DNA of 64,000 nucleotides, taken from contig JBASWL010000220.1 in the NCBI GenBank assembly GCA_049276455.1, positions 1 to 64,000 on the forward strand, given 5' to 3'. Shown piece by piece: positions 8,787 to 17,661 of the stretch; position 1 is the stretch's first letter, and each line of letters starts with the position of its first letter. The DNA comes from Georgfuchsia sp049276455. Lineage in GTDB: Bacteria; Pseudomonadota; Gammaproteobacteria; Burkholderiales; Rhodocyclaceae. The notes beneath the pieces were generated by a model that was not told the DNA's origin, searched no databases, and saw nothing but the letters and a program-made list of their open reading frames with translations. A program made the translations under genes and the position numbers.

Positions 8787-9551
8787 CTACCCCAACTTTC
8801 TTATGATGTATATGTAGTCATTAAACAGAAAGTCGCGCAAGCGGAATACCAGCGGGAAGAAAATCCAGTACAGGAGGCTGCGTTTCCTGCTCTTGACCTG
8901 ATAATGTGATTCGGCAAATTCGAAACCGAAGCGCCGGCAAAGCTCGTTCATGTTTGTCGGCGTAATCCAGCACGTATGTTCAAGATTGGCTACTGTGCAG
9001 CCAAATCCGGCCCAGCGCCTCAGTGTCCTCCACGCCAGCGGATTAGGGGTCGTCAATATGACTCTGCCACCAGCCTTAAGGTTGTTGCGGCAAAACGTCA
9101 GGAAGCCCCCGGGGTTCGACAGGTGTTCGATGATATCGCCCGCATGGATCACGTCAAAATCGCCGCCGTCCAGGAGATGGCTGCCATCGGTTGCATCTGC
9201 CGCAAGTAAGTTGTTCCACCCTGTCTGTGCGACAATCTTTGCGACCAATTCAGAGTTGATGTCAACGCCATATACGGCGCCCGCATAGAACTGTCGTAAT
9301 TTCCTATGGAACCAGTTTGGGTTATCGACATATTCCAGGGTATGCTCGGCGAAACCTATATCAAGCACTTTTGAAGATGCGCTCCCGGCGCCGATGAGCG
9401 ACAAAATTTTTTCGTCTTTTCTCCTTTTGGCGAACAATTCCATTTTTGTTATTGTTTTATCATATTGATCCTTCCATATGCGGAAAGATCGCTGGTCGTT
9501 CGGGTCCTGACTTATCTTCGGCCAATCTAGCATTGGATCGCTAGGCTCCAT
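8787..9551 (-). CDS. Class I SAM-dependent methyltransferase
   Basis: A 254-residue protein with motif I near residue 63 (KVLDIGFAEHTLEYV, less glycine-rich than usual), an acidic strand end (VYGVDINSE), and FDVIHAGDIIEHLSNPGGFL, the typical post-motif pattern of the UbiG/Methyltransf_11 type. The C-terminus has a hydrophobic, aromatic stretch (LLYWIFFPLVFRLRDFLF) that may hold the protein against the membrane. The start overlaps the GT4 gene upstream by 11 bp. A second Met six codons in is possible. It probably modifies a surface glycan. The weak glycine motif makes the exact SAM contacts uncertain. Confidence 0.82.
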   Translation of the reverse strand: MEPSDPMLDWPKISQDPNDQRSFRIWKDQYDKTITKMELFAKRRKDEKILSLIGAGSASSKVLDIGFAEHTLEYVDNPNWFHRKLRQFYAGAVYGVDINSELVAKIVAQTGWNNLLAADATDGSHLLDGGDFDVIHAGDIIEHLSNPGGFLTFCRNNLKAGGRVILTTPNPLAWRTLRRWAGFGCTVANLEHTCWITPTNMNELCRRFGFEFAESHYQVKSRKRSLLYWIFFPLVFRLRDFLFNDYIYIIRKLG

Positions 9552-10650
9552 GAAATGTACATGTTCGGTTTAGTATGCCGGTGAAAATCCGTTCCATCTT
9601 TTCGAGCATCAATTTTCGACCGAATCGTGATGCGCTCTCGGCCCTGGCGTTTAAGCCCAGCGTTCTTCTGCGGTCTGGATCGTTCAGCAAAGCCGACAAG
9701 GCGCTGGCCAATTCGGCACTGTCCTTTTGCTGAACTATCAGACCATTGATGTCGTGCGTGAGTACTTCCGGAATAGCGCCTATCGCTGTAGAAATTACCG
9801 GTATTCCGGAAAGCATTGCCTGCACCAGCGCCTGCGGCACGCCTTCGTTGGCATAGGATGGCAGACAGAAAATGTCCAGCGCCCGCAACCAATCCTCCGG
9901 ATTCTTTTGCTGCCCGGCGAGAATGGCGCGATCACTGATACCGAGTTCAGCAATCCGAGTCTCAAGGGCGCTGCGCATCGGCCCGTCGCCAACGATGAGC
10001 AGTTTCCAACCGGGGGCGTTCAGCGCGGCAAAAGCATCGAGCAGATAGAGATGCCCCTTCCAGCTGCGCAACGTGGCCACAATGCCGATGTATTGACACT
10101 CCGGATCCAGCCCAAGGGTTTTGCGCGTTTTCTGTTTGTCACCGGGCGCAAAGCGCGCCGGGTCGATTCCGGTCGGCACCGAAGTAATCATCGCCGGCGG
10201 ATAGCCGTTGCGTTCGATCAGTTCGCGCCGCAAGGCTTCGCCGGTGGTGACGATATGGCGCGTGGCTTTTGTGTAGAGCCAGCGTGTCGGTGCGTTGTCG
10301 GGAATCGGTGCGGAAATGTGACGGGTGCGCACGATGGGTGGCGGATTGTTGATGGAAGCGCAGGCCAGTGCTGCCAGCCAGCTATCGGTCGAGCTATGCG
10401 TGTTGAGTACGTCGACTTCGTGCGATTTTAACCAGCGTCGCAGGGCAAGCAGGCCGGCGAGGTTCTTGCGGCCGATCGGCAACGCTTCGGTGGCAACGCC
10501 CCAGCGTGCTGCCTCGGCATGGATACGCGATTCAGCCGGGCATAGCACGGTAACTTGATGGCCGCGTTCAATCATGCCTTTCGACTCTTCGAGAATGCGT
10601 ATCTCCTGTCCACCCCAGCCGCAACTGGCTTCTGTATGAACAATTTTCAC
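9541..10650 (-). CDS. Glycosyltransferase family 4 (LPS core type)
   Basis: A 369-residue GT4 enzyme beginning MKIVHTEASCGWGGQEIRIL, a start typical of LPS-core GT4 proteins. The donor domain contains VATLRSWKGHLYLLDAF and EGVPQALVQAMLSGIPV. In the usual E-x7-E element the second Glu is Gln here, a change seen in this subfamily and not by itself proof of inactivity. Its start overlaps the end of msbA by 4 bp, which couples the two genes in translation and links this sugar transfer step to lipid A-core export. Confidence 0.9.
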   Translation of the reverse strand: MKIVHTEASCGWGGQEIRILEESKGMIERGHQVTVLCPAESRIHAEAARWGVATEALPIGRKNLAGLLALRRWLKSHEVDVLNTHSSTDSWLAALACASINNPPPIVRTRHISAPIPDNAPTRWLYTKATRHIVTTGEALRRELIERNGYPPAMITSVPTGIDPARFAPGDKQKTRKTLGLDPECQYIGIVATLRSWKGHLYLLDAFAALNAPGWKLLIVGDGPMRSALETRIAELGISDRAILAGQQKNPEDWLRALDIFCLPSYANEGVPQALVQAMLSGIPVISTAIGAIPEVLTHDINGLIVQQKDSAELASALSALLNDPDRRRTLGLNARAESASRFGRKLMLEKMERIFTGILNRTCTFHGA

Positions 10651-12401
10651 GTTGTGTGCTCCAGCGCATACTGCATCCGGTACAGCTTGGCATAAAGGCC
10701 ATCGCTGGCGAGCAGTTCGGCATGCTTGCCCTGTTCCACCACATGTCCATGTTCCAGAGCGACGATCTTGTCGGCACCCTCGATGGTCGATAAACGATGG
10801 GCGATCACCAGCGTGGTGCGATCTTCCATGAGGTGTTCGAGCGCGGCCTGCACCTGGCGTTCTGATTCAGAGTCGAGTGCCGAAGTGGCCTCGTCGAGAA
10901 TCAGGATTGGCGCGTTCTTCAGCAGCGCGCGAGCTATGGCGAGGCGCTGGCGCTGGCCACCCGAGAGGCGCACGCCGTTCTCGCCGATCAGCGTGTCGTA
11001 GCCCTGCGGCATGCTAACTATGAAATCGTGCGCGTAGGCAGCTCGCGCGGCAGCTTCAACATCAGTGCGCGACGTTGTTGCCAGACTGCCGTAGGCGATG
11101 TTGTTGGCAATGCTGTCGTCAAACAGCACGACTTCCTGGCTAACCAGCGCGATATTGGCACGCAGGCTGGACAGTTTCAGTTCTTCGAGATCGTAGCCGT
11201 CGAGCATGATACGGCCCGCAGCTACATGATAAAAGCGTGGCAGCAAGTTTGCCAGCGTGGTCTTGCCGCCGCCCGAGGGGCCAACCAGCGCCACGGTCTG
11301 CCCCGGTTCGATCACGAGATCAATGCCGGTGAGTGCTTCGCGTTCGGCGCCGGGATAGCGAAAGCGCACGCCCTCCATCACGATACGGCCGGTGGCTCGA
11401 ACAATCTCATGTTTGCCACGGTCATCCTCGGGTTTTTCGTCGAGCAGGGTAAATATGCTTTCGGCCGCCGCCAGACCACGTTGCAGCGGCGCATTCATGT
11501 CAGCCAAGTTCTTGATCGGCGACAACAGTTGCATCATGGCCATGATGAAGGACATGAAACCGCCTGCCGTCATACCTCCTGTCGCACTTTGTGACAACGC
11601 AAGATAGACGACAAAAGCGACTGCGAAGGAGGCAAAAATATGGACCAGAGGGACAGTCGCGGCCGCGGCGATGTTCTGCCGGATGGCGAAACGGCGCAGA
11701 TTGTTGTTGATCTTGTCGAAGCGCTTCACCTCCTGCGCCTCGCCACAATACACCTTGACCACCTTGTGTCCATCAATGCTTTCCTGCAGCACCTGTGTCA
11801 TGGCCCCAATGCCTTCCTGGCTGGCGCGACTCATCGAACGCATGCGCTTGCTGAAAGTACGTACGATGAACGCCATTGGCGGCGCCACTACCGCCATCAA
11901 CAACGTCAGCCTCCAGTTGCTGTAAATCAGGAAGCCGAGCAGCCCGATCACGGAAAGGCTGTCACGCAGGGCTGTGTTGATGACGGATGTCGCAGCACCG
12001 GCAACACCGTTCACGTCATTGGAAACGCGCGTGATCAGGCGACTCGACGGATTGTCGTGCAGGTAGCTGGTCGGCAGGCGCATGATGCGCTCGAACATTT
12101 GGCCACGAATATCGAAAATAACCTGGTTCGATACCCTGGACATACCGTAGGAGGCGGCAAAACCAAACAAGCCGCGTACGATAAACAAGCCGATGATTGC
12201 CAACGGAGCGAGATAGAGGTAGTGCGGCGCCTGGCCGGTGAAACCCTGGTCAAGCAGAGGCTTCATTAATGCCGCCAGCATCCATTCGGTGGATGCAGTG
12301 ACCGCCGTCAGCAACATCGCCAAGACAAGCAACTTCCAGTAGGGCCGCACATAGCCCAGCAGTCGACGATAAAGAATGCCCGAGAGGGCGGCAGGAATCA
12401 T
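10647..12401 (-). CDS. msbA: Lipid A export ABC transporter/permease MsbA
   Basis: A 584-residue half-size ABC exporter with six predicted membrane segments in the first ~300 residues followed by a nucleotide-binding domain. Walker A is GPSGGGKTT (about 374-382), the signature LSGGQ (about 479) and Walker B ILILDEATSALD (about 499-510). It flips lipid A-core across the inner membrane as a homodimer. The frame continues upstream to an ATG at 12476, but those 25 residues do not resemble the family, while the ATG at 12401 gives the normal MsbA length, so I use it. It leads the glycan operon. Confidence 0.93.
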   Translation of the reverse strand: MIPAALSGILYRRLLGYVRPYWKLLVLAMLLTAVTASTEWMLAALMKPLLDQGFTGQAPHYLYLAPLAIIGLFIVRGLFGFAASYGMSRVSNQVIFDIRGQMFERIMRLPTSYLHDNPSSRLITRVSNDVNGVAGAATSVINTALRDSLSVIGLLGFLIYSNWRLTLLMAVVAPPMAFIVRTFSKRMRSMSRASQEGIGAMTQVLQESIDGHKVVKVYCGEAQEVKRFDKINNNLRRFAIRQNIAAAATVPLVHIFASFAVAFVVYLALSQSATGGMTAGGFMSFIMAMMQLLSPIKNLADMNAPLQRGLAAAESIFTLLDEKPEDDRGKHEIVRATGRIVMEGVRFRYPGAEREALTGIDLVIEPGQTVALVGPSGGGKTTLANLLPRFYHVAAGRIMLDGYDLEELKLSSLRANIALVSQEVVLFDDSIANNIAYGSLATTSRTDVEAAARAAYAHDFIVSMPQGYDTLIGENGVRLSGGQRQRLAIARALLKNAPILILDEATSALDSESERQVQAALEHLMEDRTTLVIAHRLSTIEGADKIVALEHGHVVEQGKHAELLASDGLYAKLYRMQYALEHTT

Positions 12402-12567
12402 CAGGGTTAACCGGTGCGGGCCGGAGCAAAATGTGGTCGACGAATTATAGCCGAGCACTTGCTGCTGCCCGGCCATAGAGCACTACCTGCCGCGATATGC
12501 ACGCAGCGAACATTCGCTTGCGATGATAGAGGGAATCCCCCGTGGGATACGACGTTACTTCCCGGCC

Positions 12568-13344
12568 TTATTTTTCGACAAACGCACGCTCGATGACGTA
12601 GTCGCCCGGCGCGCCGATATGCCGCGAAATCTTGAAGCCGCGGGCATTGAGCAGCTCGCTGGTGTCCTTGAGCATGGTCGGGCTGCCGCAGATCATGGCG
12701 CGGTCGACAGCGGGGTCAAGCGCAGGCAAACCGATATCCTCAAACAGCCTGCCACTTTCGATCAGGTCGGTGAGGCGGCCGCGGTTGCGGAATGGCTCGC
12801 GCGTTACGGTAGGGTAATAAATCAGCTTCTGCTGCACATCTTCACCAAAGTATTCATTCGAGGGCAGTTCCTCGGTAATCACTTCCTTGTAAGCAAGTTC
12901 ATCAACCTGACGAACGCCATGGACGAGCACGACTTTTTCAAAGCGATGATATGTCTCCGGGTCTTTGATGATGCTGAGAAACGGCGCCAGACCGGTGCCA
13001 GTCGAGAACAGGTAAAGATGCTTGCCCGGTAGCAGATCATGGATGGTCAGTGTGCCAGTGGGCTTGCGGCCGACCAGAACCGGATCGCCGGGCTTCAGGT
13101 GCCGCAGGCGCGAGGTCAGCGGGCCTTCCTCCACCTTGATGCTGAAGAATTCGAGAAACTCGTCGTGATTGGCACTGGCGATACTATAGGCACGCATCAA
13201 TGGCCGGCCCTCGACTTCAAGGCCCACCATGACGAAATGCCCGTTCTCGAAGCGCAACGCCGGGTCACGGCTGGTAGTGAAGCTGAAAAGGCTCTCGTTC
13301 CAGTGATGTACGCTCAAAACGCGTTCGGTGCCTATGTTGGCCAT
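12568..13344 (-). CDS. fpr: Ferredoxin/flavodoxin--NADP+ reductase
   Basis: A 258-residue FAD-dependent reductase of the bacterial Fpr family. FAD-binding RAYSIAS (RxYS type) is visible near residue 50, the NADP-binding part includes LFSTGTGLAPFLS and later MICGSPTMLKD, and the C-terminus VIERAFVEK matches the family. It moves electrons between NADPH and ferredoxin or flavodoxin and is used in oxidative stress and Fe-S repair. The ATG at 13344 is chosen over the one at 13374 because it gives the usual length and has an AGGGAA ribosome binding site about 8 bp upstream. It is divergent from a LysR gene, an arrangement like fprA-finR of Pseudomonas. Confidence 0.92.
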   Translation of the reverse strand: MANIGTERVLSVHHWNESLFSFTTSRDPALRFENGHFVMVGLEVEGRPLMRAYSIASANHDEFLEFFSIKVEEGPLTSRLRHLKPGDPVLVGRKPTGTLTIHDLLPGKHLYLFSTGTGLAPFLSIIKDPETYHRFEKVVLVHGVRQVDELAYKEVITEELPSNEYFGEDVQQKLIYYPTVTREPFRNRGRLTDLIESGRLFEDIGLPALDPAVDRAMICGSPTMLKDTSELLNARGFKISRHIGAPGDYVIERAFVEK

Positions 13345-13374
13345 GACGAATTCCCTGCTGAATAATTTTGACAA

Positions 13375-13456
13375 ACAAATTCTACCCGGTTCTGCATACT
13401 AGTTGAATCGATTAATATAGATAACATCGATCGATAAAATAGATAATGAGTTCACA
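13375..13456. promoter_or_regulatory. Divergent fpr / LysR-regulator promoter region
   Basis: This AT-rich 80-bp gap separates two start codons reading away from each other. It holds the perfect palindrome ATCGATCGAT at 13426-13435, with another ATCGATT at 13408-13414 and several ATAGATAA-like runs around it. LysR proteins bind inverted repeats of the T-N11-A type in such gaps, so this is the likely operator, but the exact box cannot be assigned by eye. Confidence 0.5.
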
Positions 13457-14377
13457 ATGAAACTAACCCTGCGACAGCTTGAAATCTTTGTCGCCGTCGC
13501 CCGTCACCAGAATGTGTCGCGCGCGGCGAATCAACTGGCTCTGTCGCAATCGGCTACCAGCGCTGCACTTACAGAACTGGAACGACTGTTCGACGCGCAA
13601 TTGTTTGATCGCGTTGGCAAGCGCATCCGGCTCAACGAGCTGGGCAATTCGGTGTTGCCACACGCCGCCGAACTTATCGATCGTGCGCGCGAACTGGAAA
13701 CCATGCTGCATGCCCAGGATGCGCCGGGCGAGTTGCAAGTTGGCGCCACGCTCACTATTGGCAACTACCTCGGCACCCTGATTGTGAGCGACTTCATGCA
13801 GCGCCATCCAGGCAGCAAGATCACACTCGATGTCGAGAATACGGCGCACATCATCGCCAAGGTGGCAAGTTTCGATCTGGATCTCGGCCTGGTCGAGGGC
13901 CGCTGTCAGCACCCGGATATTGAAGTCATACCATGGGGAGACGATACACTGGAAGTGTTCGCCGCACCTCATCATCCACTGGCGAAAAAGCGTCGCCTGA
14001 CCCCGGCCGATCTGGCAGCAGCGGACTGGATCGTGCGCGAGCCTGGCTCGGGCACGCGCGAGACCTTCGATCTTGCCGTCGCCAGTGGATTGCCCGAGGT
14101 AAGGATCAAGCTGGCACTCTCACATACCGAGGCCATCAAGCGTGCCGTCGAGTCGGGGCTGGGCATCGGTTGCATCTCGCGCCTCGCTCTACGCGAGGCC
14201 TTCCGCCGTGGCAGCCTGGTGCAGCTCAAGGTGCCGTTCCTGAAGATGGACAGGAAATTCTTCATCCTCGTACACAAGCAAAAGTACCGCACGGCAACGT
14301 CGCATCAGTTCATCGAGTTGTGCCGCCAGCACATGGCTGCCGGCCTGCGCGACCTGATGCCAGACAATCTCAAGTAG
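13457..14377 (+). CDS. LysR-family transcriptional regulator (possible FinR-like)
   Basis: A 306-residue regulator with an N-terminal winged helix-turn-helix (LRQLEIFVAVARHQNVSRAANQL, with SQSATSAALTELERLF as the recognition part) and a C-terminal periplasmic-binding-like effector domain. It is transcribed away from fpr across a short shared promoter. In Pseudomonas putida the LysR protein FinR activates the divergent fprA gene under superoxide stress, so the same role is inferred here from gene order. Other LysR subgroups (CysB or CbbR-like) cannot be excluded. It ends 8 bp inside the convergent GT4 gene. Confidence 0.88.
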   Translation: MKLTLRQLEIFVAVARHQNVSRAANQLALSQSATSAALTELERLFDAQLFDRVGKRIRLNELGNSVLPHAAELIDRARELETMLHAQDAPGELQVGATLTIGNYLGTLIVSDFMQRHPGSKITLDVENTAHIIAKVASFDLDLGLVEGRCQHPDIEVIPWGDDTLEVFAAPHHPLAKKRRLTPADLAAADWIVREPGSGTRETFDLAVASGLPEVRIKLALSHTEAIKRAVESGLGIGCISRLALREAFRRGSLVQLKVPFLKMDRKFFILVHKQKYRTATSHQFIELCRQHMAAGLRDLMPDNLK

Positions 14378-15494
14378 CGGCGAGGGTGGAATACAGCGCT
14401 GTCAGCTTTGCCGTCATGTCGGCGAGCGAACAGGTTGCGGCGGCATCGCGCGCAGCCTGGCATATTGCGCCGGGATCCTGGGTTAATTGATCAAGTGCCG
14501 CCGCCTGCGCCTTGTAATCAAGCACATCAATTACGGCACCACAGGCTGGCGTAACCAGTTCCGCTGCGCCGCTGTCAGGACTGGTCAGGACCGGCAAACC
14601 GCAGGCCATGGCCTCCAGCACGGCATTGGGAAAGGGGTCGTACAACGTGGGCAGGGCGAATGCATCGGCCGCCGCGTAATCGGCCCGCACATCGGTCTGC
14701 CCGCCGAGAAAATGTGTGCGAGCAGCGATGCCGAGCTCATGTGCCAATCGCTCCATCGCTGCTTGATGCTTGTCGCGACCGACCACAACAAGATGCGCAT
14801 CGCGATTCGACATCCCGGCCAGTGCGCGCAGCAGGAAGGACAATCCCTTGCGCGCGAATCCCGAGCCGACGAACAGAATTAAAGGTGTTCGTTCCGCGAT
14901 TCCCAATGACTCGCGTGTTTGCGCGCGATATTGCTCGCGCAGCCCGGGATGGAAGTAATCGAGATCTACGCCGTTGTGGATCACATGCAGCTTGGCATCA
15001 GCTACGCCGAAACGCGCGACGATGTCGCGCTTCACCATTTCCGAGTTGCAGATTACCGCCCTCAAGCCGGCATGGTGGAACAACGCCGTTTCAGCTGCCA
15101 GCGTATAGCGATGCCAAGGGTGAAGGCGTGTCGCCATGCGCGCCAGCGGAGATTGAACGCGGGCGCGCAGGTCAAGCCATGTGGCGTGTACGCCGTCGCC
15201 TGCACGAAAGAGATGGCAGCCTGGAATGCGCTCGTGACTCTGTACCAGGTCGAATTCGCCGCTCGCGATGATCTGCTGTATGCCGTGCGCGAAGCCTGCA
15301 TCGCGACCCCTGCGGCTGACGTAAAACGGGTCGCAGATGCGGACATCTCGTTCGCTATTTGCAGTGTCCTTCCACTCGCGTGTGATCAGCGTGACAGACG
15401 TGCCCTGCCCGCTCAGCGCCTGCAAGGCGCGCTCAACGAAGCGTTCCGCGCCGCCGAAAGGGTTGTACTTCTGACGAACCAGTGCCAGCTTCAT
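14370..15494 (-). CDS. WaaG-like glycosyltransferase family 4
   Basis: A 374-residue GT4 protein resembling the LPS core glucosyltransferase WaaG in length and in motifs: FGGAERFVERAL at the start, GSGFARKGLSFLLRAL and VVGRDKHQAAMERLA in the donor domain, and FPNAVLEAMACGLPVLTS near the C-terminus. The start at 15494 overlaps the heptosyltransferase stop by 4 bp (ATGA-type coupling). An in-frame ATG at 15575 would add 27 residues inside the neighbouring gene and is rejected. It probably adds the first hexose to heptose II of the LPS inner core. Confidence 0.87.
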   Translation of the reverse strand: MKLALVRQKYNPFGGAERFVERALQALSGQGTSVTLITREWKDTANSERDVRICDPFYVSRRGRDAGFAHGIQQIIASGEFDLVQSHERIPGCHLFRAGDGVHATWLDLRARVQSPLARMATRLHPWHRYTLAAETALFHHAGLRAVICNSEMVKRDIVARFGVADAKLHVIHNGVDLDYFHPGLREQYRAQTRESLGIAERTPLILFVGSGFARKGLSFLLRALAGMSNRDAHLVVVGRDKHQAAMERLAHELGIAARTHFLGGQTDVRADYAAADAFALPTLYDPFPNAVLEAMACGLPVLTSPDSGAAELVTPACGAVIDVLDYKAQAAALDQLTQDPGAICQAARDAAATCSLADMTAKLTALYSTLAAT

Positions 15495-16564
15495 GGCAAA
15501 AGCTCGGTCACGGCTTTCAGCACTCGCTCCAGCGGCAATGTAACGAGACAATCGCTGATCTTGCTGCCACCACAACCGGCCTGACCACAGGGTCGGCAGC
15601 TATGGTCGGTGGTAACGACGCGATGTGACACCTGCCATGGCCCCCACTCCTTGTCGCCGGAAGGGCCGAACAGTGCGACGGTCGGAGTACCCATCGCGGC
15701 AGCGATGTGCATTGGCGCCGAATCGACGCCAATGAAGAGTCGCGCTTGGGCCGTGAATGCAGCAAGCTCTTTGAGCGACAACTTTCCACTGAGATTGACG
15801 CAGGGTGCGTTTGTTGCTGCCATGATCGATGCAATCAGGGCCATCTCCTTTGCATCCGGCGCGGCAGTAAGAACAAGCTGATGTCCCTGTGCGTGCAGCG
15901 CGTCCAAAAGAGCTGCAGTTTTCTCGGCTGGCCAGCACTTGAACAACCAGCGCGACGTGGGGTGCACGTGGATGAAGCTCTTGAGCGCAAGCCCATGGCT
16001 CTGCATCAGTTCGACAATCCTTGCTTCTGCCTCTCTGCCCGGAACCATGCTCAGTTTGCGCAACTCGGGCGGAGGATCAATGCCCAGCGCACGCAGGGCA
16101 TCGAGGTTGTACTCGACCACGTGGCGGCGGCCGGTTTTGTCGAGGTGGTAATGATGTGAGAAACTGTCCCGCCAGAAACTACCGCGTCCGGGCAGCCTCG
16201 GTGCAACGCTGAAACGTGGCGCCAACAGGCGCGTCAACCAGGCACCTCGACGATGCTCTGTGAGATGGATCACGAGATCGTATTGCCGTGCACGCAAGGC
16301 ACTGAGCAGGTGCCATTCAGCGGTACCTTGTGCGATGATGCCGAGCTGCTTCCAGCGACGATCAATGGTATGAATTCTGTCGAGTGCCGGATGGCCTTCC
16401 AGCATTGACAGGGTATCGGCATACACCAGTGCATCGATCTCGCATTGCGGCGCCTGAGCTTTAAGCGCCGACAAAACCGGCGAGGTCAGCAGCACGTCGC
16501 CATGGTGGCGCAGCTTGATCACCAGCGCGCGGTGCAATTCATGGAAGGGAATCGGCTTGTTCAT
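15491..16564 (-). CDS. waaQ: LPS heptosyltransferase III-like protein (GT9)
   Basis: A 357-residue GT9 protein matching the 'putative LPS heptosyltransferase III' group. It opens with RALVIKLRHHGDVLLTSPVL and its donor site reads FIGVDSAPMHIAAAMGTPTVALFGPSG. The C-terminus carries a Cys-rich CRPCGQAGCGGSKISDCL segment often seen in WaaQ-like proteins. It likely adds a branch heptose to the LPS inner core from ADP-heptose in the cytoplasm. It is translationally coupled to the WaaG-like gene. About 280 bp upstream hold no gene. Confidence 0.85.
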   Translation of the reverse strand: MNKPIPFHELHRALVIKLRHHGDVLLTSPVLSALKAQAPQCEIDALVYADTLSMLEGHPALDRIHTIDRRWKQLGIIAQGTAEWHLLSALRARQYDLVIHLTEHRRGAWLTRLLAPRFSVAPRLPGRGSFWRDSFSHHYHLDKTGRRHVVEYNLDALRALGIDPPPELRKLSMVPGREAEARIVELMQSHGLALKSFIHVHPTSRWLFKCWPAEKTAALLDALHAQGHQLVLTAAPDAKEMALIASIMAATNAPCVNLSGKLSLKELAAFTAQARLFIGVDSAPMHIAAAMGTPTVALFGPSGDKEWGPWQVSHRVVTTDHSCRPCGQAGCGGSKISDCLVTLPLERVLKAVTELLP

Positions 16565-16844
16565 TGCGCCACCTATTGTGCCAGAGCGGTTAGAAAACCC
16601 AGCGCGCCAGCATTTGCCTCTGCTGACGCCAATTTGGCGCTACTAACCCAATGCATGTGCCCTGCACGATGCGATGCCGAATGCCAAAGCATTCCGGAAT
16701 GCGTGTTTTAAGCATGCGGTTCTGGTCATCGACAGTCCCGCATTCGATGCAATGTTTCCGTTCGGCCTGAGCTTGTCGAAGGCCGTCGTTGCCTAGATAA
16801 GCGCAGACCGACGACCTTCGAGATGTCTGGTTTAGAGACAGTCT
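16565..16844. other. Non-coding gap between waaQ-like gene and HU gene
   Basis: No credible gene was seen. It contains a short dispersed-repeat-like palindrome and, at its right end, an inverted repeat reaching into the HU gene (both listed separately). It should hold the promoter of the waaQ-waaG pair and the end of the HU transcript. Confidence 0.5.
16761..16785. repeat. Short palindromic repeat containing GAGCTTGTCGAAGG
   Basis: The sequence TTCGGCCTGAGCTTGTCGAA followed by GGCCG belongs to a short imperfect palindrome that recurs between genes in many proteobacterial genomes. Only one clear copy was noticed in this window. The DNA next to it (GCCGTCGTTGCC, then CCGACGACCTTCG) forms another imperfect inverted arrangement. 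Confidence 0.5.
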
Positions 16845-16849
16845 CTAAA
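16831..16849. repeat. Perfect 9-bp inverted repeat at the HU stop codon
   Basis: TTTAGAGAC (16831-16839), one base, then GTCTCTAAA (16841-16849). The HU stop codon (CTA on the plus strand at 16845-16847) lies inside the right arm. A one-base loop is too tight for a normal terminator, so a protein site or a terminator with a melted stem end are both possible. Confidence 0.45.
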
Positions 16850-17243
16850 GTGCTGCGTCTTTCAGTTTTTTGAGCGCACGTACCTTCACGCGCACGCTCG
16901 CCGGCTTGGCCGGGAACCAGCGTTCGACGCCGGTGAACGGATCCTTGCCAAAGCGTTTGGCTTTTGCCGGAACTTTCTGTGCGGTGACCTTGAGCAGGCC
17001 AGGCAGCACGAACGAGCCAAGGCCCTTTTTGCTGACAGAACCCAGTGCCGTAACTTCCAGAGCGGCCAGAACCGCTTTCACTGCCTTTGCTTCCACGTCG
17101 GCCACTTGCGCCAGTTGGGCGACCAGCCCAGCCTTCGTCAATGCTTCCTTGATCGGTTTGACGACAGGCGCTGCTTTCGGGGCTGCCTTCTTGGCGGCCG
17201 GCTTCTTGGTTACTTTGCTTGGTGTTTTCGATTTGGTTGCCAT
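16845..17243 (-). CDS. HU-family DNA-binding protein with Lys/Ala-rich N-terminal tail
   Basis: A 132-residue nucleoid protein. Residues 1-30 are rich in Lys, Ala and Pro (KKPAAKKAAPKAAP) like a histone H1 tail. The rest is an HU/IHF-type domain (ALTKAGLVAQLAQVADVEAKAV, LGSFVLPGLLKV, then a beta-arm with RFGKDPFTGVERWFPAKPASVRVKVRALKKL). HU proteins are usually about 90 residues, and the extra tail should add non-specific DNA contacts. An AGGACA ribosome binding site precedes the start. Such tailed HU proteins are known in betaproteobacteria. Confidence 0.87.
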   Translation of the reverse strand: MATKSKTPSKVTKKPAAKKAAPKAAPVVKPIKEALTKAGLVAQLAQVADVEAKAVKAVLAALEVTALGSVSKKGLGSFVLPGLLKVTAQKVPAKAKRFGKDPFTGVERWFPAKPASVRVKVRALKKLKDAAL

Positions 17244-17262
17244 GGTTGTCCTAACGAGTTGA

Positions 17263-17661
17263 GGAAAGAAAAGTGCGGTGAGGTACGCAAGCCCTGAGCC
17301 TCCCTAGCCTGAAACATTACCCACACACCATCAAGCCTAACGGTATTCCCGCAAAAATCCAAGTGTTATGCGCGTTTGGCGCGGTTTCTCCCATAAGATT
17401 CCACAACACTTACAGGTTAAGACTGCCAATAAGAGAGTCCGCTTTCCGGTGGAAATGACTGCCAGGCATCTTCCGAATTTGCATCCCTTGGCCAGTGTGA
17501 GTTCTTATTTGGGCGTATTGTCCCGACTGAACGAGAGCAGGCCCTGTAGCCGCCGCTCTGGGCAATGTCCAGAATATCCCATAAGAATAGAAATTATCAT
17601 CTTGCCCTGTCCGAAGATAGGATATTATTGGCAATACTTTACTACCCCGACGGAGAAATTG
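17263..17661. other. Leader and promoter region between HU and rubrerythrin-like gene
   Basis: About 400 bp without a credible gene. The rubrerythrin frame is open upstream to an ATG at 17368, but the translated leader has no protein-like composition and a good ribosome binding site exists only before 17662. A possible sigma-70 promoter is TTGCCC at 17602-17607 with TATTAT at 17623-17628, although the 15-bp spacing is short. Confidence 0.4.

Noticed and set aside
17368..17661. N-terminal extension of the rubrerythrin-like frame
   Set aside because: The translated leader does not look like protein and a good ribosome binding site exists only before 17662.
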